Assembly: GCF_950023065.1 (NCBI RefSeq)
Contig: NC_088681.1
Location: 29,298,836-29,362,835 of the forward strand
Origin: Planococcus citri
Lineage: Eukaryota; Arthropoda; Insecta; Hemiptera; Pseudococcidae
Reading direction: 5' to 3'
Length of the DNA: 64,000 nucleotides
Below are positions 1-12,500 of this stretch, piece by piece. How positions within the stretch are numbered: the stretch's first letter is position 1; every line of letters starts with the position of its first letter. The notes below the pieces were generated by a model. The model was not told where the DNA came from, did not search any database, and was given only the letters and a program-made list of their open reading frames with translations. Position numbers and translations under genes: made by a program.

Positions 1-2501
1 TTAAAAGAAATAATAGATAATAATTTCAGAATTTTGAATTTCTGATTGCATGACAATGTAAGTAGGATAATAAGGATGGGGGAGTATAATATTTTGCTTT
101 CACTCTCTCAAGTTCAAACCTTGTTCTAAAAATCAAACCCTCTAAATTGTATTTAAATTTCTATTTACTTTGGCGATTCGGTCCACCAGCACCAATTAAG
201 TATGCAAATCTCAAAGTTTCAAGGAACCAATATTTTTGAAAAAATCTAAACTCATAGAAGAAAACGAGTAAAAACAGAATGGTTCAAAATGACGTCGAAA
301 ATGTGAAATTCGACGAAGATAATCTTCTTCAACACAGCAAAATTAATAATACCTTCGAATTATATTAATTTTTTCTCGTTTTTGCTGACGTTCGCACTGC
401 ATAAAAGGCGACAAAAAAGCTTTTCTCTTTTTTCTAAGATTTTATAAAAGTAACGAAGCGTGAACGAAAATATTTCTTTAGCAAAAAGAAGAAAAAGAAA
501 CCCCGCTTTATTTTTAATTTAATACGAAATTACGACGTCGTTTTGTAAATTAGTTCGGTATAAAAACTCCTCTTAATGAGAAGATATGTCCTTGATTATG
601 TTGGGAAGTTATAAATTGAAGAATTGCCCTGTTTTTTTTTCACCTTCCCGGAATTAATTACTTTGAAAAGATATTGTCGCGTTTTTTTTTTTTCATTATT
701 ATTATTTTCGTTGATTATTGCGTTAATTCGATTGTTTTGTAGGTACGGGTTGTCTTTAATAAAGTAATTTATTTTTAATGCTGCGTGTTCAATCAATGGC
801 GAGTATTGATGAAGGGTGTGTTCGCCTTTACCTATTTTTAAACCGAGTCGATCGAATTTTAATTAGGGTTAAAAATTCATTCACCGATTAGAGAGAAATA
901 ATCCATCGTAGTACAAAAGGGTTTCGGCATACAACGGGGATAGTTTTGGTGGGTTATTGAGAAAGAAAAATTTGAGCTGTAAGAGTTTATAGTACGGACA
1001 ACGATATGGCATCTGCAGGTATCGTTTAAACAACGTAATTTGAAAATTACCGCATGGAGTATTCGATAAGGTTAATTTAAATATGTAAAGCAGTCTTATC
1101 TGCGAAAGTTTTACTCGGATTCGCGTCGCAAGCTTCGAGTGTACTAAGAAACAAGCACATGGTGGTGCAAAAAGGCGCAAATCGGTTATGTCTTTATGCT
1201 GTATCGAGTGAGCTCATCAATATTCACAACAGTAGTTGGCAAAACTCGCAACGAGACGACGACGAAGGAGCATCCGGGGCAAGCGTTTTTATAAATTCGC
1301 CATCTTTATGCTGCTTTGAAATCGATTTGACTGCGGGTAAAATTCTTAATCGTTAATTAGCCAATTTTGCCGTCGTTGTGTATATAGTTTGAAGTTTGCG
1401 CAAAGTCAAGATACTCGTACATGTTGGCAATTGGAAGATTTCCAGCAGTTTGCGGTTCAAATTAACCGCTAAATGCCCCAGTTTTTTCAAGGGTCATTTG
1501 CAAACAAAGACGAAACGTTGACATTGTTGGAGAAATACGCCACCGAATCAATTTAACAATCGTATAAGATTACTTTTTGCCGAATCGAATGAAATTGAGA
1601 TGATATTTCGTCGAAGAATCGTCCTTTACACGAGGCTTGTTTTATTATTTACGATTCGTATAGCTGTATCTTAACTCGTATGTTTGTATGTCGTCCTCTG
1701 TTTACGCGGTAGTGAAATATCAATAGCTATTTTTTTTTCAACCCTCCCGAGAGAGAAACCAATTCGCGAAAAATTATATCGAACAATTTTTCCCCCTTTT
1801 AATCATCGCTTCGTCCGAAAATTTCAGCATTTTGTACGTTTTTCCGAAATTACGAGCGGTTCGTTCTCTTGGGAAATATTTCCGTTTCGGTTTCTGTCCT
1901 CCTGGCGCAGAAATATCATCAGCAATTTCGTACCCCGAATGAAAATTTAAATCGCCACGTTCCACTTTTCCGTATAACTTTGCTCGGTGTCAGGATTATA
2001 TGAAGTGCACCGGGTGTGATGATAGATTGCCACGAGAAAGATACCCGTCTTAAGTTTATTCTTTGACCGTATCTTATTCGCTATCAGATTACCCTTATAC
2101 CGCTGATTTTTATACATTAATCTTTTATCGCTAGTTTTTCGGAGATGTTTTTTTCCTCTCACTTAGCCTCGTGTGAAGCCCTAGATTAAGTAAGTTTTTC
2201 GCATCGAGCCAACGAATTTACCTTTCTATTCGTTTCAGACAGGTAAAAAGGTGTGATTGATATGAAGTTTATATATTTTTCAGTGTGTTTTTCTCTCCTA
2301 CACTGTGCTTTGAATGAATTTGGATGAAATTTTGTTATGTGGCTTGCCTTTTAGATTTATTTTAAAATTTCACAGATCGCATTTTTTTTCTCAAAATTTT
2401 GATAAGGGTTGTACCTACGTTTAATATTTTTGGCATGTTAATTAGAGCACATCTAGTCGTTGGAAAGAAATTATTACAATATGAGTTTATGTGTCAGTTA
2501 C

Positions 2502-2529
2502 TACATACATACATACATACATACATACA
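2502..2529. repeat. ATAC microsatellite
   Basis: About seven perfect tandem copies of the tetranucleotide ATAC/ACAT, read directly from the sequence. Confidence 0.95.
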
Positions 2530-2789
2530 AGTACATACTAAGCAGGTAATTTGAAATCGCCGAGTTCAAATATGTATACATAAATATCTAAGTAATCATT
2601 ACTTGGATTTAATCTCTTCTCTTACAAGGGAAGTATCCCAACTGGCACAAACATTTTCGGAACTGGCAAAGGGTGATCAAAAGAAGACTCCAAAATGCAC
2701 CACTAGGTAGCCACAATCTTAGGTGCTGAGTATCATTTTTTGATTTTTTGACGAATTTTTAAAAATTCAAAGGGCAATAAAAATTAGAA

Positions 2790-3570
2790 AAAAAATCAAA
2801 ATTTCAGCAAATTGACCTAGAAAGCTAAAATTTGGTTTATACCCTATTTTAGACCTCCCGAGTCGATTGCTGATAGTTTTGAACCGTTCTGGAGCCTCCA
2901 GCAGATTTTCGGTTTCTCCAGTTTTCGAAAAAACATTGTATAAATAATTCTCCAATGATTAGTATACGTATTTGAAAGAAAAAAAAATGTAAAAATCATC
3001 GTCTACGAATGCATGAACGATACAATTTGAAATTTGGCTTATACCCTATTTTTGACTTGCCAAGTCCATTGGAGACGGTTTCTAACCACTGTAGAGCCTC
3101 CAGCGGATTTCGGTTTCTCAGAATTAGAAAAAAACAAAATTTCGGCAAATTGACATAGAAAGTTGATACGTATTTTGTTTATACCGTATTTTCGACCTTC
3201 CGAGTGGATTGATGATGATTTCGAAACATTCAAGAGCCTCCAGCGGGTTTTTGGTTTCTCCAGTTTTCGAAAAAATACTGTAAATAAAGTGTAAAATAAT
3301 AAAATTCAGCACCTAAATTTGGATTTACCATCTTTTTGCGACTCTTTTGATCGATTCAAGCACGTATTATCAAAATCTTTTCGTACCGGTTCAAATCCAA
3401 AATTTTCTCCTTTTGTGAAAAATTTTTTAAAAAATCAGAATTTTCTGGAGGCTTTAGAACGGTTTGAACCCATCAAAATCGACTCGGGAGGTCGAAAATA
3501 GCGTATAAACCAAGTTTCAGCTCTCTAGGTCCATTTGCTGAAATTTCAATTTTTTCTAATTTTAGCTCAA
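2790..3570. repeat. cluster of dispersed-repeat copies in both orientations
   Basis: Four diverged copies of one sequence sit here. The recognisable core reads roughly 'aaatttggtttataccctat', then a stretch like 'acctcccgagtcgattg', then 'gaaccgttctggagcctcca'. Three copies (about 2810-2940, 3030-3125, 3160-3275) run in one orientation, and one (about 3410-3570) is inverted. Related copies appear at 45480-45610, 55990-56110 and 57600-57830. This looks like an old interspersed repeat family. The small open frames in the copies share phrases only because the DNA is repeated. Confidence 0.7.
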
Positions 3571-4211
3571 ATAAATTTTCAAAAAATGAATTTCAGTGCC
3601 TGAAATTTTGGCTTTCGATTTGGGCCAAAAAACAAATTTCTTGAATGGTTCAAAGAGGAGAATGGGACGAAAAATAGGAAATCACCTATTGTTATACTGA
3701 ATTTTTTTTACTGAACTAACGATTATAAGGCGTTCTGGGGGAGGGGGGGTTCCAATTCTGTTTTGGCTCTTGAACAAATACCTAGGTTTTCTTGTACGGT
3801 CTCATCAGCTCCTTTTATTTTTTAAAAATATGAAGGACAAAGGTGCACTGAGAGACTTAATCCAAAAAATTAATATAAAAGGTATTGGTTACAAGATGTG
3901 AGCAAAACAATTTAGTCTACCAAAAAAAAAGGAGAAAAACAGAGCATTTTATTTAAAAAACGTAAAAAAAAGGCTTTTTGCCAATTACTGGGAAAAAAGA
4001 AAATTGACAGAAAAGTGAAACCAATCCGCAACTTTTAAATAATTTTTGAAATGAAAGTGAGAATTTTTAGAAATTTTTGAAAAAAGGCATCACCAGCAAC
4101 TTTAGCAAGAATCGCAGATTTTTGGGAAATTTTTGACAAAACGACGAAATTTTAATGCTATTATTAGAAAAAAATTGAGATTTTTTGGAATTCTCACAAA
4201 AAACGACATTC

Positions 4212-4393
4212 AAATATGTGAGGGCGCGTACGGAAAGGGGGAAAGGGACCTAACGACCAAAAAAAAAAAAAGTTCTCTGAAATTGTTGTAGGAACTCTGT
4301 AAAGGGTTCCTACAACAATTTCAGAGAACTTTTTTTTTTTTTTTTTTTTTTTTGGTCGTTAGGTCCCTTTCCGTATGCGCCCTCACATATGTA
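4212..4393. repeat. long near-perfect inverted repeat (hairpin / foldback element)
   Basis: The left arm (4212-4258 plus an A-run and 4271-4300) is mirrored by the right arm (4308-4393). The arms share the words 'gggacctaacgacc', 'ttctctgaaattgttgtagg' and 'tatgtgagggcgc'. They meet at a loop of only a few bases near 4301-4310, and each carries a homopolymer run (A on the left, T on the right). The transcript or single strand would fold into one long hairpin. It most resembles a foldback or MITE insertion. No coding capacity is visible. Confidence 0.85.
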
Positions 4394-4595
4394 TGTACCA
4401 ATCTAAAGCGATTTGAACTTTTTAAAATGGATTTTAATAGTTTTTGAGGGGCAAAAAAATGTTGGAAAAATTCAGGGTTATTGTCCTTCAGTACTTTTAC
4501 CTTGATACAAAATTTCAAATCAATCTTTGAAAACAACCTGATGATGATAGTTATTACACAACGAAGGCGTAAAGTATCACGTATTTTTCTGATGA

Positions 4596-4640
4596 GTTCG
4601 TACGTATTTACGGCAAACTGATTATGCAATTTTATTAACA
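4596..4640. repeat. copy of a short dispersed repeat (partner at 23552-23591)
   Basis: The stretch 'gtatttacggcaaactgatt' followed by 'atgcaattttattaaca' recurs almost unchanged at 23552-23591. A second shared word, 'gtaatcgtt', follows at 4687 and 23636. This marks two insertions of one repeat family. Confidence 0.6.
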
Positions 4641-5409
4641 TGTACGAACTACATTTTTGGAACGCTGTGACATGAGGAGCAGGAGTAATCGTTATTCACT
4701 TTTTTTGGTTTTGGATCAAAAAGTAGAAATGCTCAGAAAGAATATCCCGATCTCAAAAGGTGATTTCACCCTCCTCCCGACCAACTTTACCCCTTCATAG
4801 TTCAGCTCAACTATTTTATGTTAATAGATTTTGGCCTAAATTTATCTGAGAAGAATTGGAGAATCCGACTCGACTTGGTCAAGGTTATTTCAGATAATAG
4901 GTCGGCCCATTCGCCAGACGCAGCAGAAATTTGTGACGTCATTCACTACAGACCTGGACAATCGAATACCGTGGGATAATAATTATTGCACCAATAGACA
5001 GTAAATTACAATGTCTTTAAATTATGTTCTTACAAATTTTTTCCAAAGTTCCTCCGTTCTGGAGAAACATCATTCAAAAAAACAGTACTTTCTTATACAT
5101 TTTCGAGGACTTGGGTCTGCAGTGACGTCAGTATTGTTGCGGGTTACATTGTGAATGAGGCAAACTCTTATCTGAAATAACTTTGCGACTTGCTGACTTC
5201 ATTTTTGGTTTCAATTTACAGTGGAATGATGAATGAACTTGCATACAATTATAACCATAAATAAAAATAAAATGAGCAACCCCCTTCCCCCTCTGATGTA
5301 TAGACCTAGATTATCTTACGAATATGAATATCGAAGTGTCTGCCAAATATTTCTAAAAAAAAAATAGTTGGCAATTTCTGCGCATCTGTAAGCGGTCATC
5401 TTCTCATCT

Positions 5410-5820
5410 TTATTTCGAACGACATACCAATTGCCCGCATTCATTAACATCATTATCCCTTCGAATATACTGTAACGCATTACTATCTCTCGTACCTACA
5501 TAAATATAGCACGTGCTGGCCAGTTTTTCAAAAATAGGTCCCTTACGTATAGCTTCTCTCGTTCGAACATGTCGAATAAGTCGTCTATTCTGTAAATCTA
5601 ATTGCCCCTCTAGAGAAAAGAATGAACGACCTTTTGTGCAACAAAAATGTCGAAAGAATTGCCTACTACAATTTCGAGGATTGAAAATATTATCCTTTAT
5701 ATTTTTTTCTTTTCTTTGCGGGGACAGAGGAAAGGTTTTATTGATTTTAACGTAATTGTAGTGAAAAAACTGACCTTTTCGAAAACCCGAGTATAACTTT
5801 CGCATTGTAGAATTCTTCAC
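5410..5820 (-). CDS. unrecognised 136-aa open frame, doubtful
   Basis: This is the longest open frame not explained by a known gene. The predicted product is basic, with many Arg, Lys and Cys residues, and I see no signal peptide, membrane segment or family motif. An 80-codon frame lies on the opposite strand. No convincing splice context or poly(A) signal was tied to it. It could be chance openness in a locally less AT-rich stretch, or part of a non-coding transcript upstream of tipE. Confidence 0.12.
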   Translation of the reverse strand: MKNSTMRKLYSGFRKGQFFHYNYVKINKTFPLSPQRKEKNIKDNIFNPRNCSRQFFRHFCCTKGRSFFSLEGQLDLQNRRLIRHVRTREAIRKGPIFEKLASTCYIYVGTRDSNALQYIRRDNDVNECGQLVCRSK

Positions 5821-6393
5821 GATGTGAGATAATACATATAACGGAAGGGGGATGGATTACACGTTGTGATATTTGTTGAGATGGTTTTTTTTTCTTCTCA
5901 TTTAGCCGAGGGTATGGAAAAGCTAAAGTGGAAAGAATAATTTTTCGAATATTGAGGTTGGCTAAGAGTTGTACGACTATGTACATATAAATGATGGACG
6001 GTAGAAAGAGAATCGATTGCATATGGTAAGAGAAAATGTACCTACGTTATATTGTTACCTATGCTGGAAACTGGGAGATTTCACGTTTGAATAAACGCAC
6101 AGATGAGGAAGAGAAAGAGTGCTGAGCAAGCATGGGGCTTGATGTGGAGTATAAATGTGTCCTAGATTCGTGGGTACATTTATGTATAACACGTCAGTTG
6201 GAAGCTTTTAAAAGTATACGCGAAACAACGTCCTTATCGTTTTACCATTCGTTACCTCAGTCGTTATTTATATATACTTTGTGCTCTGTCTATGATGTGT
6301 GCTGTGCGGTAGAACGAGCGAGGAGGGATGAGATTATAGGTACATCGAATGTGAATTTCCAGACAACGATGTAATTTTGGTAAAATTTTACAG

Positions 6394-6545
6394 CGAGCTG
6401 GGCGATGGCGATATTACGATTACCGGACGAATGAGGCGCTGAAGCGATAAATCGATGAAACCGGCGGCGATCCGGTCCGGCCTGAGAATCGTGTAAGGTC
6501 CCGCGTGAAAAACGATGGGACCGGAAACGAGATGAATTACAGACA
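6394..6545 (+). other. tipE: probable tipE 5' UTR exon sequence
   Basis: A GC-richer 150-nt block immediately precedes the tipE start. A candidate acceptor (ttttacag) ends at 6393 and a second (gaattacag) ends at 6542, three bases before the ATG. Either could join an upstream non-coding exon. Which one is used, and where transcription starts, cannot be told from the sequence alone. Confidence 0.45.
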
Positions 6546-9500
6546 ATGGCCGAAGAGCCGGAGGTTATTATTCCAATTCCGCCGACTTTGAAAGAGAAAC
6601 TAACATTTTACACGACTGCTTTTTTTCTACTTGTGGCCATTTTTAGTCTTTTCGGATTCATGTTCCTGGTGCCGTTTATCATCGAGCCGGCCTACACGAC
6701 CATCAAAATGGATTTCGACGAAGAGCCCGCTCACTGCATAACGATGAAAACCGAGAGCAAACGAGGCCTATCGAATTGCACTTGGACCTCGTGCCGAGAA
6801 GGATGCACCAGAGAAGTGTACGAATGTACGCAGATTCTGGTCGATTACATGCATCCGAATATACCGGACTCGATGGTGTTGCAGAATACCAACGTCGAAG
6901 ACGAAACGGTACCTTCGTTCGAGTCTCATACCGGAGACGACGAAGACGAAGAGTACCCGCTGGACGAGTCCGCAGCCGCATCCAATACGTATTCGGCCGC
7001 TGCCCTCGAAGATACCAAGAAGTACAAATGGTTTCACGGTGCTCGTTTATTTCCAAATGTTAAAGGTTGTGGTTACCCTCCGTATTTGAATTGTACCATA
7101 TTCAACCTTACCCACGTGAACGTCGGTTCGAATTTTAGTTGTTTTTATAGTCGCGCCGATCCTAGTTTAGTTGTTAGCGAATTAGACATGGAACAGGTGC
7201 ACACGAATTTAATATGCGCCGTAGCCATACCGATCGTATCGTTCGTCGTGTCCGTCATTTACCTCACCATCGCCTATTTTTTCATATACAACGATCCGAA
7301 AACGGAGAAGAGTACGCCGTGCCGGCGAAACACTACTGCCACCTCCAAGACCATCGTACAAGTAACGCCGCTGGCGCTCTCGACGCCTATGGCGCCTCCA
7401 ACCAGCGGCGTACTCACACCGGCCAGTGATATATTTCGCGAAGATATGGCCAGCTTCGGACACCAGTACAAGTACGCCATGGTCGACGATATGCTCAGCA
7501 GAGATAGTCTCGATTCTCTAGCCTTTAATTATTCGTCTTCGATGAATGGGTAAGTTTATACGTTGTATCTCTGATCTGTGTGTTATAATAATGTACTCGA
7601 TACTTACGCATACATTGATTATATACGAGTATAACGAACTATAATGACCACCCCTCCTCCCTCGTCGCTCCTAGCGTAATATTAAATGACGCCCCGCGTC
7701 CCCCTGCCACGTCTCGCGAATTCGCTCTCGAAATATGATGGATGACCCCGAGATTGTTTTCTAAGTGGTTTTTAAACTCGCACAGATGACGTGTTTGTCG
7801 CAAATAGTATCAGATTGATCGATGGTGGTAGACTTGACAAAAGGTGGATGACGACGTGATGGCCGGACACACTCCTCCGTGCGCTACGTTTCCTCTTGCC
7901 CTCTAACCCTTCAACTCTGTTCCGGACCAAATGTTTTACCAAAGTGTAAAAAAGTTATTTATAAAACTATCACGAGTACGTTATACTAAATAAATGATAA
8001 TCTATGTAAAAAGAATAAAAAGCCCACGTGAGAATAATACAACGTTATAAATGTCGTATAAAATGTTGTTATACCGTTGTTGATTTGCTGAAAAATTGCC
8101 CCGCCGGTTTATCAAATATTTTTATCGAATTAGGTACGATTAACGTTACGACTATTTTCGTATTAGTTTGTTCATTTGCACTTTTACTTGCTTATGTGTG
8201 TGAATGGGAGGGGAGGGGTGAAAAAAATACCTTCTGGATTGTAACAAAAATTGGTGAGAAAGTTAACTCCAAGTGGGAACCTAGGCTGAAAAATGTTGAG
8301 CCATCTAACCGCTCGTGGGACTCGAGCAGGGGTCCTCAAAGTACATAGGATCGATTTTGTGTCATTTTTGGGGATACGTTTACCTGTGTAAAACTTCGGC
8401 AAACCCCTTCCTCCCAAACAAGAAAATTGATATATTTGAGTTTCTGAATCTCGCCTTGGCCCATTCACTTCGAAATTAAATATTACTTCAAGTCTTCCAC
8501 TGGGGATTTTGATGATTGATGGATTGCAAAAAATTTCGATTTTTCATCAGTTTCAAAGCACTTCTCCACCAACCATTCAGACTGTCTTTTGGATTTTTTT
8601 AAGTGCTGGATTCGTATATGTACATACTTAAATTTCAATGAAATTGTGAAAATTTACTTTTTTGGTTTAATTTTTCTAATAAGCAACTAAAATAAGTTGA
8701 AAAATTTTAATTTTTAAATTTTCATCAGAATTGATCGCAGAAAAGGCGTTTAGGTAAGCATCAGACAACCTAAGTAAAAAAATGTACTTTTTTTCAAAAA
8801 ATGCTCCATTCAAAGTAAACTTACTCGCTAATTTTCGCCAAAGTGTGGCATCGTCTGAAGGTTTTTTTTCTGTCTGGTAATTCGCAACGATTTTCTCATC
8901 AGGGAATTTCAATCCATTATAGGTTGAGCAGGGTGTCCTGGTGTACATTCTTTGGAAAATCTTAAAACTAAAAACCCAGGAAAAATGTGGGAATCTCGTC
9001 CTCGTGGAAAAGTCATGCAAATATCAGAAAATTTTTAAAATTTTCATTTCAAAATTAGGTTTGCAAAAAAGTCGCAATATTCGCCAAAAAGATAGACTTG
9101 AAAATTTTTTCTCCAAGTAAACATTTTCCAAATCGTTTTTTTTTCATGGAAGAACACTTCAATATCACTGAATATTGTGTAATTGATAAAAAAAAGAATA
9201 ATTTTAAATACATTCAGAATTGTAAAAATGAAAAAAAAAAAAAAAATGGACTATGGCCCCTTTTTTATGGAACCCCTCAATTGTTCAAACTTTCAATATT
9301 TTTAAAATGAAATTCTCACTTGTTTTTCATATTTCTTTAGAGTACTTTAATTCATACATTTTTGCATGTCAGATGAGCTATTTTAAAACCTGCCCAAAAA
9401 AATGAAAGTTTGAGCTTCGTGGGAAAACCTGACTTTGTCCATTGAAGATTGGGAGGGGGACAGGGTATCTAACAGTCCTGCTGGTCCCGCATTTGTCCTT

Positions 9501-12500
9501 CTTTTAATAAATTTATCAAAATGTCCTACTTTTTTTCGATCAGACTATGAATTTTTCAATTCATTTCCCAATTCTTTGTGGAATTTTGAAATCATGCTGT
9601 CGTTTTTCCCACCTGACTGGTGATAAAATTGTGTGTAGAAATAATCTTTAGTGAGTGGAAAATTCGAAAAATTATTGGAAAATTTTTCGACCTCGTTTCG
9701 CTCGGGCAAAAACACATTAATATTTTCTTATCTACTTTTTTTTCTTTTTTTCTGTTTTAAGTTGTTTTTGAAGTACAAAAATGCTTTTTTTTTTGAAAGA
9801 ATATTTTAAAAATAATTATGATAAAAGCGCTTCTTCTAATATTTTAAACTAAAAATTTTCCAAATGTTAAGTATGCCTCGCTTCGCTATTCAATGTAGCC
9901 CTAATTTTGCTTTACTTTATTCATTTCTGCAACGTTCTTTATAAATGTTGCTCATTTCTTCAAAATTTTGCTTCTGCACTTTAAAAAAAAAATTGTCTAA
10001 ATAAGCTTATTTTTACAAAATGTTGCTCAATGTTTCACAACTTGTTATTTTTTTTAAAAAAATTGCAATTTTTATTTCAAACTTCCGATTATACTCATTC
10101 CTGCAAAATTTGTATCTATTTTACTCACCTAATTTTGCCAAATCTTACAAAATGTTGGTCATTTTTGCACAATTTTGCTCATTTTTTGCAACATTTTGCC
10201 CAATTCTATTTATTTTTGCGAAATTTTCATTTTTTGCATAATTTGCTGAATTTTGCTCGTCAACTTCTGACACTTTCTGCTCAATTGAAATTTTTTCATA
10301 ATTTTCAACTCTTTGATATATGTACTTTGGGTAACATTTGTGAAATTTTACTGAATTTTTCTTGTATTCAACAAATTTTAAAGCAATTTTTGTCCATTTT
10401 GTTCAATTTTACAGGTTCTATAGGTTGGGTTTTAGTGATTGCTGAGTCACTTTTTGATTTTTTATGACATTTCATGTGATTTTGACAACATTTTATTCAA
10501 TTTTGGTGATAGATACGAATTTGAATAATTTTTGCTCTGTTTTGCTCAAATATGTAGGTAGTTTAAAAGTTGAAAAGATAAAATATTTTTATTTGAATTT
10601 TTCATATTCTTTTTTTCAAGAATTCAAAAATTCAAAAATTTTCTCAAGGTTTTAAAATGATTTAAAGTCACCATTAATGGTTTCTGAGTGGTTCGCGAAT
10701 AGATTAAAAACCAAATTTCAAAATTTTTTTGCAATAAAAATTACAGTAGAAAAATTTTCTGATTTAGTTGGATGGGCTGAAACCAATTTTTAAAGTGTAA
10801 TTTTTTAAAAATAGGAACCCCCCCCCCCCCAAAACGCTGAGATTTCAGTGGTAAGAAAATATTTCTCAGAAATTAGCATTCCGGTTCAAAAAATGAGTTT
10901 TTTTGTCTCACTCTTGTCGAGTGATGCAGAATTTAACCTATAAATATGCCAGTGTTCGAAATTTTGGGACAGTTTTTCAGAAAAATTTTGTTCCTGAAAA
11001 AAAAATCACCTCAACTTATGCCAAAATTTAGCCTCCTAATCTGATTGTAATTCAAAGGTCAGAAATGTGTTTTTATTGGCTTTGATTTCGTCAATTTATG
11101 AAATTTTTGAACCATTTTGGAAACTTTAAATCATCCATGGACCCTCGATGGCTAAAATTCTGTTTGAAACTGTTCTGTAGGTCTTGATATGACGTACTTT
11201 TTAAGAAAAAATGGTCAAAAGGTAGCTCCGTGTGAGTGGTCAATAGGTTCACTTGTTAGTTGAAAAAATTTGAAAAAATCAATTTTTTAATCGGTTTCTG
11301 CAATTTATTGCACCATTTTTTGGGGGATTTCGGAGATTAAAAATGAAATTAGGATGACATGCGAACGTATTATGGAATATTATAAAGCAATTTTTACCGC
11401 ACTTTTTATGGTACTAACCTGTTTCAGGCACAAATAACAGCATACAAAAAAATAATAAACTCTCATTTTTCATTTTCTGAAAGAAATATTATTATAAAAT
11501 TGAATATAATTCCCAGGCTTACACAGTGAAAATAATATTTTTTTTTCTCGCGAAAATGATACATACGTAGGTACCATGCCACGTACCTCTCACCTCACCT
11601 ATCTCTACCTTTACCTAGCTGCAGAATTATACAGAATGAGATGAGATGAAAAATGGCGTAAAATTTTAGCAAATGAAAAAGCGTATTCGGTTAGGAAATT
11701 TTCACCATTGCTTTATCCTTGTGCGACACTCTCATCTCGTTTATCCTCGTGAAAGGAGTAGTTTACCGAGCGATTCATCTTATATGCAGATGTTTCATCA
11801 AACATTCCATTATGCGGATTTAGCGCTTTAAGACGCGGTATCTTGGCATAGATGTTTTATTTAATTAGATTTCGGAATATATTTTCAATAAAATACGTGA
11901 CTCTGGCTCACGTTTCGATAAAGTTTTCGATTTTATAATTGGGAATTACGACGAATTTTCCACATATCTACCGTGATTTTTTTAATACCACATCTAAGTA
12001 TTTAATGCTCGAATATTAGCAACAAAAAAAATTGCGAATTAACAATGAAATAATTCGATTACTTACAAGTCCTTCCTTCTGTCTATATAAGGTATGTAAT
12101 GTACCTTGTTGAAATTTGTCATTTAAAAATCACGCAGGAAAAGATAACTTTTCGAATGAAACGTTGTAAATGGTGATGGCTGATGAGGTGATTTTTTCCT
12201 CGTTCAATTTGAAGGGGAAAAAAATGAAAATGATGGTAATATCTCGTTTTACGATGTTTCTTTTCTTTTTCAAATATTACCACGTCAAGTACGGCTGGCT
12301 CACTTATTGAATCAATATTATCACGGCGGGTGGTGACAGATATATGGAAACTAAGGTGACAAATCGGTTATATTACGTATTTTTTTTCTTTTTCGAGTCG
12401 TCGTTATTTTTTCAAGTAGGTATTTTTTTCCTCGAGTATTCGCGATTTTTCGTTGATTGACCATGTTTTGAAAATGTTGACGTGTTTCTTTTATCAGATT

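Larger units (their letters stand above)
1..6390. other. gene-poor upstream region
   Basis: No recognisable gene lies in this 6.4-kb stretch before tipE. It holds an ATAC microsatellite, several copies of a dispersed repeat (2790-3570), a hairpin element (4212-4393) and many A/T runs. Short open frames occur on both strands, but none has a family motif. The stretch around 5400-6130 is somewhat less AT-rich and carries the longest unexplained frame. Confidence 0.6.

Noticed and set aside
6703..7480. Several 68-117-codon frames on both strands within tipE exon 1
   Set aside because: Shadows of the real tipE reading frame, with Arg-rich composition and no homology.
10030..10467. 145-codon plus-strand frame
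   Set aside because: Phe/Leu/Asn-rich translation of a T-rich decayed tandem repeat, with no domain and an equally open neighbouring frame.
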